NCBI GenBank assembly: GCA_000969725.1
Contig: JXSR01S032579.1
Direction: 5' to 3' (one strand)
DNA length: 20,909 nucleotides
From: Ophiothrix spiculata
Lineage: Eukaryota > Echinodermata > Ophiuroidea > Amphilepidida > Ophiotrichidae
The notes under the pieces are model-generated. The model ran no database searches, was not told the origin of the DNA, and saw nothing but the letters and a program-made list of their open reading frames with translations. Of this stretch, positions 1-9,800 are shown piece after piece. How positions within the stretch are numbered: the first letter of the stretch is position 1; the number at the start of each line of letters is the position of its first letter. The translations under genes were made by a program, and so were the position numbers.

Positions 1-130
1 ATTGTTTGTGTAAATAAATTGTTTGTTTATTTGATAAAATCCTGACTTACAGTGTATTTATTCTTGCTTTGCTTTTAGCTCGAACCCGAAAGGTTATTTC
101 TGACCTTGATCCTTGTTTTGGGTCGTAACA

Positions 131-766
131 TTATGAACTTTTAAAACCCTTGAGCTCAATTTGAAAAAAGTTGCTACTTTCATTTTTTGCACTGTACAAA
201 CCAGTAATGCAAGGCTAAGGATCAATGAGCAAAGTGAGTTTGGTCACTGAAGCTTGCAGGAGCGCCAAGGGGGGTATTTCCCCTATCCACAGTTTCAGTC
301 ACTGACACGAATTTTACACTCAATTTCAAACTTGCTTATACCCATATTGATCCATAGTCTTGTGTTAGTGGTTTCTACAGTGCGAAAAATGAAATAAGCA
401 ACTTTTTCAAATTGCGCTCAAGGGTTTTAAAGGAGCCTGGTCCGATTTTTCTCAATTAAGTTTTTAATGTCATATGAAAGATGGTAACTCAAAATATTTA
501 AGTTTCAAATTTCAGCTCAATCGGTCAAACCGTTTTGATTTTATGGGCAATTTTGTATTTCAGAGCCGCCTATATGTTACTGTGTAAATGATTATGGTTA
601 CCATAATTAGACACATTTTCAAGTATATCTCCAAAACGAAACATAATTCAGCCGTGAAATTTCTCATGGGATATGAGAAAAATATGAGTAACATTTTAGT
701 ACCAAAATCTCAAAAAGTTTGAAAAAAGTTGAGGCAATCGGACCATGCTCCTTTAAAAGTTCATAA
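131..766. repeat. Inverted-repeat (foldback) element interrupted by a TTAA MITE
   Basis: The left arm 131-230 reads TTATGAACTTTTAAAACCC and onward. The right arm is its inverse, running from 343 to 430 and resuming at 757-766 after the inserted MITE (431-752). Removing the MITE and one TTAA extends the palindrome without a gap. The arms are about 100 bp at roughly 80-90 percent identity by eye, and the loop is 231-342. No coding capacity was seen. Confidence 0.75.
431..752. mobile_element. TTAA-flanked MITE (piggyBac-like), 322 bp
   Basis: The left end AGGAGCCTGGTCCGAT and right end (reverse complement) AGGAGCATGGTCCGAT are 15/16 identical inverted repeats. The target duplication is TTAA at 427-430 and 753-756. 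TTAA duplication is the hallmark of the piggyBac superfamily, so the assignment rests on the TSD. It sits inside the right arm of the inverted repeat 131-766. There is no transposase ORF. Confidence 0.78.
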
Positions 767-1602
767 CTTCAATGTTTCTCAGTCAATTGTCAGAGAAAGG
801 GTATCAAATGAAAGCTGAAATTCCAGCGCTTGTACACAAGATCTTAAAACTGTTTTTGCGAGTTCCATATTCGCGCACGAGCCATTTTTTGTGGTGAGGC
901 GATACTTTTTTTGAGTCTTTAGGTGGGATGCATTCATGACTACTAACATACTGTCAGAAGGTCATAGGATAGCATGTTAAGAGTAGAATATCTATTTTAG
1001 GCATTGCATGTTGCATTTTAAAATCGGAGGACAAAAATTGGGGAATGCACATTTTGTGCATTGTATGGTGAAATTTGAGGACTGCGTAAATACTGGATCC
1101 TTGCAGACTTTTAGCCATGTACTACCACAGTCACTTTTATCAAACCAAATTTACAAATTATTAAAATAATGGTTCATACTATTATAGTTGGTAGGGTAAG
1201 GGTGGTTTTGTAAAAAGGGTGGATCAGAATTATAAAGGGCGTGTGTTCTTGACTGAGACCAAAATTTTGATCAAATGCAAAAAGCAAACCCTATAACCCT
1301 ATTTCATTTTCGGACTAGTGAACCTTCGGACTGACGCACCTTCAGACTAGCAGGCTGTAATCTCAAAACACTCAGTGTTAAATTTGCTATATGTTATACA
1401 GGCACGGCGAGCTATTCGGTTTTTTTTTCGAATAGTGCCCTCTTATGTGACCCAGTAGCATCAAATTCACATGTTGGATTGTATCTATACAAGTGCCCAA
1501 TTAAAATCATGCACTGTATACCTGAAAAGAATAGTTTTATGTGATCACAGCCATAGGGAAAAATTATTATTTTCATTAATCATCATTATGGGCTTCTGCC
1601 TT
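757..1602. other. No gene recognised (3' flank)
   Basis: Unique-looking A+T-rich sequence without a coding frame. It holds three tandem copies of a 16-bp unit (CCTTCGGACT-like, about 1310-1352) and a small hairpin CTATTCG/CGAATAG with a poly-T loop near 1413-1436. Confidence 0.6.
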
Positions 1603-1605
1603 AAG

Positions 1606-1971
1606 GCCACATAAAACAACCAAGTTGTTTCTCGTCTGACGGTTTCTCAAAATTTGAGGAGGGAGGCAGGTGTTTTTTTTTAAGGTTGGGGAGAGCCTGG
1701 GCGATCCAGGTTTACCCTTGGTAGATGTTGACTGCACATTCAGTTGCTGTCTTTTAACTCGATATGGATAGATGTTGGTTTGATGACTTCATTAAAAACA
1801 TCAAAAATTTAAAGAATTCTTTAAAAGGAAAGCAAGGTCTTGATATTTGAACGATTTAGCTCAATTTTTAACATCTTTTTAGCATTTTTGCAAAAAAAAA
1901 AAAAAAATTGGTGCGGCACCAAAAAGTGAGGAGGGAGGGGACGAGAAACAACTTGTTTTTTTTATGCGACC
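1606..1971. mobile_element. Harbinger-like MITE, 366 bp, TAA target duplication
   Basis: The left end GGCCACATAAAA continues to AAGTTGTTTCTCGTC. The right end, reversed, reads GGTCGCATAAAA and then the same AAGTTGTTTCTCGTC, giving a TIR of about 32 bp. Flanking TAA at 1603-1605 and 1972-1974 and GG-starting TIRs fit PIF/Harbinger, which duplicates TWA. The interior is poly-purine and poly-A rich with no ORF. Confidence 0.75.
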
Positions 1972-1989
1972 TAATGTGACCGTCTACAT

Positions 1990-2178
1990 CAGTTCTCCTC
2001 AACTAGCCACACACACGCCATATTTGGAGCTTTGACTAGAACTGATTTGCGCTTGAGAGTCTCTAAAAAACACACGATATATATCAGAAATATGCTGTGA
2101 AAAAGGCTCATTTGGCGCTTCTACTATACAATCTTATGATATGTGTGGCGTTTTGTAAAAACTAGTTGAGAACTCATG
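1990..2178. mobile_element. Small hAT-like element, 189 bp, 8-bp target duplication
   Basis: GTCTACAT occurs directly on both sides (1982-1989 and 2179-2186). The ends CAGTTCTCCTCAACTAG and (reversed) CATGAGTTCTCTCAACTAG are imperfect inverted repeats. An 8-bp duplication and CA-type ends suggest hAT. The inner sequence continues with weaker inverted similarity. Confidence 0.6.
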
Positions 2179-2187
2179 GTCTACATT

Positions 2188-2471
2188 CAGGCCCGTAGCC
2201 AGGATTTTTTCAAGGGGTGTGCGGATTTTCAAAAAGTGGACCTTTTGGAGGGAACATTTTCGTTTTGGTCAACCCTAAAATAATTTTAGTTGTTTTTTAG
2301 CAGTTTTCCAAGCATTTTGTGTAGTATTTTATTAAAAAACAACCTACATTTGCTTGTTTTGGTGCTTTAGGTGTTCTTTTGGTGGTCATTTTGTGGACCT
2401 TTTTTGTACATTGTCAAATTTGGGGGGGGGGGGGTGCGACGCCCCCACCGCACCCCCCTGGCTACGGGCTT
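2188..2471. mobile_element. TIR element with GCCCGTAGCCAGG ends, 284 bp
   Basis: The left end is CAGGCCCGTAGCCAGG. The right end CCTGGCTACGGGCTT is its inverse, so GCCCGTAGCCAGG is a 13-bp perfect TIR. Candidate target duplications are GTCTACATT (2179-2187) and GTCTTCATT (2472-2480), with one mismatch. The right end holds a G-run and a C-rich patch. An open frame across it is chance, with no ATG at its head. Confidence 0.65.
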
Positions 2472-2674
2472 GTCTTCATTATGTAATTCGGGATGTAATG
2501 CTACACTGCGTGTCAATGCTTTTTGGCTAACAATTTGTTTGCACCAATGGCCTGCAGGAACACAGGTCTCTAAAATGATGTCATATTTGACTCAAGTTCA
2601 TAAAATTGGCAGGTAGGGAACGCCAGCTTTGCCTGCCAATGTTGACTTGCAATATCCATGCCAAATCACTATAA

Positions 2675-3068
2675 GGCTAAATAAAATATATTGTTTGTCT
2701 CAAAGCTCCCGCACGTGTTAGTTTTAGTGTGCGCGTTAGTTTTTCAAAAAGTCGAAAAACATATTTTTTTTGCCGTTTTTTTTTTTTTTTTTAATATTCT
2801 TCATAATTGGCAAAAATTCCTATATTTACTTGCAACATAAGATTTAATTAAATTGGTTCTTAATTCTGTTAAAAAAAGGCCAATCTCAACATTAATTTGA
2901 GGGAGTACATATGGAACTGTTTTCTATTTAGAATAGCACTCATGACTTCTGTCACACGAAAAAAAAAATCTTGAAAAAAATCTAAAAAAACCAAAAAAAC
3001 CCAACGCATTTCGCATTAGTTTTCAAGAGTACGAGAGCTTTGAAACAAACAATTAATTTTATTTAGCC
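2675..3068. mobile_element. Harbinger-like MITE, 394 bp, TAA target duplication
   Basis: The first 37 bp at each end match at about 33 positions when inverted. Both begin GGCTAAATAAAAT and continue through ATTGTTTG and CAAAGCTC. TAA flanks it at 2672-2674 and 3069-3071. The interior has long T and A runs. The right terminus supplies the AATAAA on the DUSP12 strand. Confidence 0.78.
3058..3063 (-). promoter_or_regulatory. Candidate poly(A) signal AATAAA for DUSP12, inside a MITE terminus
   Basis: I found no canonical AATAAA or ATTAAA on the minus strand between the stop at 3770 and 3064. The first AATAAA lies at 3063-3058, in the right terminal repeat of the TAA-flanked element 2675-3068. It implies a 3' UTR of about 0.7 kb. 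Non-canonical signals cannot be excluded. Confidence 0.35.
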
Positions 3069-3467
3069 TAAGCTGCGAATATCTTTTGAATAACACAATT
3101 CTCTCATCAAGCATATCAGCGTGATCAGTTCCTGATGATGTTTAAAAATCAAGAGTCAATTCATCAATATGGACCTGTTGAAGTATGAATTGTTGTCTAT
3201 TAGTTCAACTCTGGAGCAGAACAGATCTTGAAAAAGGGTCCATATATTTGCTTGAGCCAGTTTTTGAATTATCTTGAGATCTTCAAATCATTTGAGGATT
3301 GTTCCATTCTGTTGGATAAATCTAACATGCTGGTTAGGTCTGGTTGGTGTCATCCAGCTCCACCAGGGTTCTCTAGAAGAGTTCGATACAATGACCATGA
3401 ATCAATTGTGTAGGATCATAAAATAACCAAAATGGTTTGGAGCTTATGTTCATCTTGGAACATGCAT

Positions 3468-3836
3468 CATCTTGGAACATACTGATGAGGCATCCGATGC
3501 ACAGATTTGTCCATGAGATGAATTTGAGAAGCTCATCAACAGGAATTTGTGGGTTATTCAAATAGAATGTCCAAGAATGAACTGTGCAGCATCATACATT
3601 GGCACATTCATCATCTTGGTATCTGATGAGGCACCCGACGCACAGATTTGTCCATGCGATGGATATGAGAAGTTCATCAGCAGGGATTTGTGGGTTATTC
3701 AAATAGGCTGCCCAAGAATGAACTGTACAGCATCATACAATTATCTTCAAGCTTACATTGGTCCATTCATCATCTTGGGACCTGATGAGGCATCTGACGC
3801 ACAGATTTGTCCACTCCTTTGAGATGAATTTGAAAA
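3468..3836 (-). repeat. Tandem array derived from the last coding segment of DUSP12
   Basis: There are three units, beginning at forward positions 3468 (144 bp), 3612 (159 bp) and 3771 (partial). Each opens with CATCTTGG, then GATGAGGCA, then CACAGATTTGTCCA. On the minus strand, unit 3771-3836 is the true coding end of exon 7. The 3612 unit would read DKSVRRVPHQIPR-stop and the 3468 unit DKSVHRMPHQ with a small insertion. The similarity continues into the CTTCTCAAATTCATCTC part of exon 7. A fourth, very degenerate copy may occupy about 3320-3467, judging from GTGTAGGATCATA against GTGCAGCATCATA. Confidence 0.8.
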
Positions 3837-3873
3837 GCTGGTGTCACCCAAGCCCCACATGAGCACTGTTGTC
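3770..3873 (-). CDS. DUSP12: DUSP12 coding exon 7 (C-terminus and stop)
   Basis: The acceptor is TTTTGTTGCAG|GA. It encodes QQCSCGAWVTPAFQIH, matching human EQCSCGRWITPAFQIH, then LKGVDKSVRQMPHQVPR and TGA at 3770-3772. The C-terminal tail is shorter than and different from the human tail. The last roughly 65 nt of coding sequence form the first unit of a tandem array that runs on into the 3' flank (3468-3836), so two or three extra degenerate copies of DKSV..MPHQVPR-stop follow the real stop. Confidence 0.92.
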
Positions 3874-6800
3874 CTGCAACAAAATAAGAGTATGTGTCAA
3901 AGCATCTAGTCATCAAAATTGAATATATATGTGACCATCCATCTCAAACGTCAGCATCTTTAATTTTGAGCTACAGAGCAAAATATACACATAAGTCATA
4001 TTCTGACAAAATTTTATTTTTTTGACAGAAAATGTGCATGCGAATTTAGCAAGCAACCAGCATACATTTTTTACAGATTTTTCAAAACAGAAACTAACAG
4101 CTGGATATGCAGACTGACAACCAAAATATGAAACAAGGTTTGTACTTTGTTGTCACGTAAGAGGTATTTTTTATTTTGTATGAACATATGTGTACCGCCG
4201 CGGCAAAAGGGTCCAGTTGTCGGCTCGTATATGTTGCTCCTTGTAGCATATCTAATGTATGGTATTTGTATACATCAGATATGCTACAATGAGCAACATG
4301 TAGGAGTCGTCAACTGGACCCTTTTGCCGCGGCGGTACACATATTTTATTTTGCAGAAATAAATACCATAAAACCATCGTTGCACAACTTCATGTTGACC
4401 AACAATATCAGAATGAACTGACAGCTCTATAAAATTCAGGAGCATGTGTATAATGGATCCCCCCCCACACTAACTACACCATTGATTGGAAGTGACTTAT
4501 TCAAATGATTGCGACAATCTGAAATTCCTGATAATGATTACATGGAGCAATTTGTTGCTTCACTTACCTGCCCAGTTGAAGGACCCAAGTCTGGCATCAC
4601 ATTTAGGGCATTGCAGCTGGTGTGCAAAAAGATAAAACAGTACAAGTCATTAAAGGTGTAGGTTCCTATTTTAACATGTGTATTATCTACTTTTAACTGA
4701 TTGACCTTGACCTCTGTAATGCCTTTTGGGTGGTTTCACCCTCAGTTTGCTTCTTGTTTACTCTTCAGAGGCAAAACAATTTATACAAAACAACCCTGGG
4801 GATGAGGTTATTATGAAAATAATAAGCAAATGAAAATAGGTTTACCAATTAACTATACACTTTTTACTATATCTCATAAACTATTTAGAATTTGGAGGTA
4901 AAATTTTGGATTTACAATCAGAAAAATATGGGCTTTCATTTGACATCAAAAAATGCAATACTTCCAGTTGAGCCCTGGGGATGAGAATGTGATCGGAACC
5001 TGCACCTTTAATTTATGGAGTAAATGACAATGGACATATGGAACTCTTGCTGTTAATGAATTCATATGAGCAGCCTCATGGTTTTAGATTTATCCTACAG
5101 CTACTCAGAACTATTTGAAGCTCTTTAATCTTCATCAAAAAGTTAATTTGAGATGTACCTATCTGGTGAGTCATTTTCTGCTATGGAGAACAATTTTCAG
5201 CTCAAAAAGATGGACAAATATGTTACCAAGCTACGATGAAGACCCCCCAAACTAAAATAATTTTCAAAATTATGTACGCATCACAATTGCATCACTTTGC
5301 ACAATTTTCAAAGCGACAGGCACTTTGCTCAAAAACAGAAACATATTGAAAATACACCTTTAATCCCAATATCATATTTGGTTTGGTAGGGGTGTGTGAC
5401 CCAGATTTCTGAAACAAGGGTTTATGGAACTGACAATTGACTCTGAATAGGGGGTCTAGAGAATTGGTCTTCATTTGAGTGAATAATTCTGAGCAAATGT
5501 TGCAAGCAAACATCTCTTAAGCAATTAAATGTCTTGGAATGCTCGAAAAACTTATATATTGGACTACATTTGCATTCTTTTGTTATGCCCGTATATTTTA
5601 ATGTTACCTTGCCACTTGTCTCTCCTATCAAGCTGGGCTCCATCCATTTGACTGGCTCTGTAAATATTGATGTACATGTGGATGAGTGCGATGCCCCTGC
5701 TGATGTAGGGGGCGCTGTGTAGCCTAAATTCTGCTTGTACCATTTGAAACTTGACTGACCTCTGCCGATTTCATGATTTAATACACTGGACTCTTGAACT
5801 ACATTTCTCCTGTTTGAAGAGAATGTAGAAACATATAAATATAAGTAAAAAGAAATAACAGAGATGTTTCAGAGATATCTGTCTACCCAAAAGTGACAAA
5901 ACGTTCGTACTCCAGTAACATCTCCATTTTCTTTTGTGGATACAATACATGATCTAGGGCGAAGAAATATTTTCTTGGAAAGATTTGTTACCATTTCAGA
6001 TAGTTCAACATTTTCCTTTTGAGAACTTGAAAAGGTTCGTCAGGATAGCTGAACACAAAGTAAGATGATGGACTGATCAAAGCTGTCATACATGTGAGTG
6101 ATCAAGGGACCAGCCGAGGCAGTATCAAATAGTCATAGCTCAAAAATGTGATGGCTCTCCTCAAGAGAGGGGACCTTGCAGATGATATCAATTTTTATTT
6201 TATCATTTCATCTGTTACAACATTTTCTTAGCTTGAAAATGACAATTTCTTTATTGAAAATGAATTTCTGCTGGAAATTATTATTAAATTCTTTATTACT
6301 TTTTTTTTTTGCTGTCTAGTTTCACCAGTTTCTTGAAAAGTGTTCTGTCGCAAAGTCCCCCTTTTCGGGGTGACCATCACAAAATGTGATTACCTGGATG
6401 AGAACCTTGTACCTAAGTTTAACTAAAATCATGATGAGCTTCCCAATACATTAGTTTTGCAACAGAACATGATGAGACCCCCGGGGGGCTACTTAGTACA
6501 AAAGGGGTTATGGGGACGTGCCGCAAATTCGGGTGGCAAAAAAAGGCTTTCTGGTATTCCAATCGGTCCTTTTTCTTCGCAAAATGAGGTATTTTGATGG
6601 GTTTTCTTTTCAAAAGTTTTGGAAATTTGCGCCAAATGCCGCAAATTTGGACATTTCTTCTCAAAATGTAAGAAAATTTTGCCAAAATAGAGCAAATTTG
6701 GACAGAAAAAATTAGATTTTTGATATTTTTGATTAAATTTGGCTCAAAATTTAGAAGATTTGGTATATGGATGGGTCAATTTTTCTTAAAAATTGGTATT

Positions 6801-9800
6801 TGGATGGATGGCTTTCCAAATTTCCCAGAGGCACGTCCCTACCCAAACCAAAGTTGAGTTCCACCCCCCCCCCCGGGATGAGACCTACCTGCATTTTCTG
6901 CACTTATAGATGGTCTGCATGTTTGCTTGTGCACTGGTCTGTGGATCAGCAGCTAGCATTTCATCGGGAACTTCATTACATCCCCCTGTCAGAAGGGATT
7001 ATGAAATTAATTGTAATTGTTCAGTGAAACTTTATTACAACAAATCTATGGGGCTAAAAATTTGAATTTGTGTTGTGAGGAGAAGAAATGATTATTAAGA
7101 AAGGCAACACATTCCATTTTTGATGCATATTCTGTTTTCTGGGTTCAATTTAGAATTGAGCAAACACCGTTTATGATATTGCCTGAAACTGTGTGTGTGA
7201 TTGAATCTGTTTGGGTCTGTATTCAATATATAACTCTCCTTTTTCCTCTTAATTTTCTGCATGGAAGAGTGAATTCTAAGAACTCTGTGAGATGATTTGA
7301 TTTTTGTAGGTGTTTATTTGAATGGGGACTTTAACCGCTTACATTCCAGTTGTGTATTGCTGTAGCAGATTTTAACCCTAACTGACCACAGGGGATTTTC
7401 TGTTTCTAGCCTATCTCCTCAGAAAGGGAGGGGTGAAAAAAGCATGGTTTCACCTGGATTCGAACCCGGGACCTCTCGCTTCCCAGACCCCGTATACCAT
7501 TAGCAGGCCACCGCTGAGGCGCTACCCGGGCAGCGATTCCGTTGCCATATACAACCCCCGTCTATGACGTATTTGGACTTAGCGCATTTTAGGTGATTTC
7601 AATAATGAGATTCCGTGAGATTATGGTCAGTTAGGGTTAAGGGAATTTTAACCAAAAATTTGACATTTTATTATAAACATGTTCATTTGTGCAATGATTC
7701 AGTCAAATCAAAGGTGCAATTAATTCATGATTTTGATGTGATGAAAACTTCTCTTTCCTAATTAATAAATAAAAAGAAGAGAACAACTGCTGAAAATTTC
7801 ACTTGATTCCAACTTTTTGTTTTCAAGTTACAAGCTTTTCAACATTTTAAAAATCCCATGTACAGGCTACTATATGTTGTAATTACTGGCAAGGACCCGA
7901 CAGTAATTAGGAAATGACACACTTCCTCACTTTTCTCAAAATGCAAGCACATTTGCAAGAGTGTTTGGGATTTGAAACATATACCAGTCAAGGATCCTTT
8001 TTAGCTAAAAAAAAATCAATTTTGATAGCGGTGACCTTGAGGATGAAATGTGACCGTCCAGCCCGTATGAGCTGTAAATGCCAGAAATTTCATTTTGCGC
8101 TACAGGTGAAATACATGTCAAGGTCATAATTTGCCGAAATTTATTTTTTGACAGATTCACAATCCTAGTGCTTATTACAAAATACCAGCAAAGTTTCATT
8201 TCAAGAAAATGATAGGAAATGTGAAATAAATTGGCATATTCTTAAGACGATCAACAGAAAATATAGGGCTTACTAATCTTTGAACGCATTTATCTCAGTT
8301 ATAAGTTTTACTCCCTGACAACCTTTGACGTACAATAACTTGACTTCTGGAAATCATGTGAAGTTCATTAAGGTGTCATTTTAATCCTTAAAGCATGGTC
8401 TTTGCAAATAATTAAAATAATCAAAATTACAAGAGCTGGCATTTACTGCTGTTTTGGGCTGGACGGTCACAAATGTGGATCATTTGAACCCGACGAGCCG
8501 GTATACCGTCATGTATATGTACCATTTACCTGATGAGCCGATTTACTGGTTCTTAGCACTCGTGTCAGAGTCCTGGTGAGCCTGACTACCTTCATGGGTA
8601 GTGACAACATTTACAGATTTTGTTTACATTAGAAGACATGAGTCTTTGAACATTTGATTGGTAGGTCATTCCGCTTTTATTGATCAGAGAGAAGTGAATG
8701 ATTTCCTCAGATTTTCGATAATTTGGTCAAAATTTTCATCAGATTGGCGTCGCCCATACTACAACGTAAATGTCAGATACATTAGCCAGTATAAAAAATA
8801 TTCTTGTTTTAATGCTGGTTGTTGGAACACTTTGGACGATTGTAAAATGACAAAAATAAGGAAAGGGACATTGATTCAAAGTAAGTTTACAGTTTATTTT
8901 TAATAGCAATTTCAAGTTTTCGGGTTGGCCCAGGTCAGCGGTACAGCTACATGTGGAAAGGCCAGGGTTCAAAGGGTTAATAATGTCCTACCTTTCATAT
9001 TCAATGAGAGCTGTTCCAGCCTGTGTTGTTTGAATTCTTGATTTGAAATATCCAACTGGCAACCCATAGCTTCAAACAAAGCTAGTTGCTCCATGAAGCC
9101 CTCATTTGGACTGAAAGATGCAAAGGCAAAGTGTGATTATATTCAGTAAAACTGGTTTCAATCCAGTAAATTTCAACTTTATATCTTTTTAATATTTTCA
9201 TGTTTCATTTGTGCAATTTGTATTTGACAGGGCAGTGTTTTTATACTTTAAAAATGTACATAAAAATATATTGTTATACATGGAAATGAGTCTAATTACA
9301 CCTTTTTATTATGTGGTATGTATTTGTATATTTTCACAGTACAGTGTTTTCACTTTGAAAATGTATATAGGTCCATGCTGTATAAGAATTGTTTCATATG
9401 GAAATGTACCTTTTTGTCATGTGGTGCTTATTTGTGCAATTTGTATTTTACAGTGCAGTGTTTTATATATAAATGTATACATATATTTATAAGAAATACT
9501 GTTTTACACGGAAATGAGTATAATTATACCCTTTTAATTTATGTAGTGCCTTACTTGTGCAATTTGTATATATTTCGCAGTGCAGTGTTTTTACTTTATA
9601 AATGTATAGGCCCTTGTATTAAGGTGTTTGGTCCATGAGAGATCCGCTCGAGCAATTTAAGTAAAAATCGGTATGAATGATATTTTATCGATGTAGAATT
9701 TTTAAAACCCCCGATTTTTAAAATAAAAATTGGGGGTCACGGGACTCGTTTTTGCATGAGAGTCTGTTTAAAAACACCATTTTTGGAGGTTTTGGGAGAC

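Noticed and set aside
3373..3561. Minus-strand frame MNNPQIPVDELLKFIS...
   Set aside because: It reads one array unit out of the DUSP12 frame, with no splice support.
3547..3822. Plus-strand 91-codon frame with an internal repeat
   Set aside because: It is the antisense of the DUSP12 exon 7 array; the apparent protein repeat comes from the DNA tandem units.
4147..4362. 71-codon plus-strand frame
   Set aside because: It spans both arms of the 151-bp hairpin; the frame is a by-product of the palindrome.
6419..6715. Three overlapping frames on both strands
   Set aside because: They lie mostly inside the 9-bp-TSD element (6480-6876), are rich in Phe, Lys and Asn, and have no domain.
7372..7382. 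Telomere-like TTAACCCTAA words (also near 17721)
   Set aside because: Only one or two units each, explained by a TTAA target next to CCCTAA-starting TIRs.
7456..7530. Possible tRNA gene
   Set aside because: The A-box region is 3 nt too long, no acceptor stem closes, and the block lies within a TTAA MITE.
9211..9638. Two plus-strand frames of 93 and 106 codons
   Set aside because: They read through the satellite units in two frames; Cys- and Tyr-rich repeats reflect the DNA repeat.
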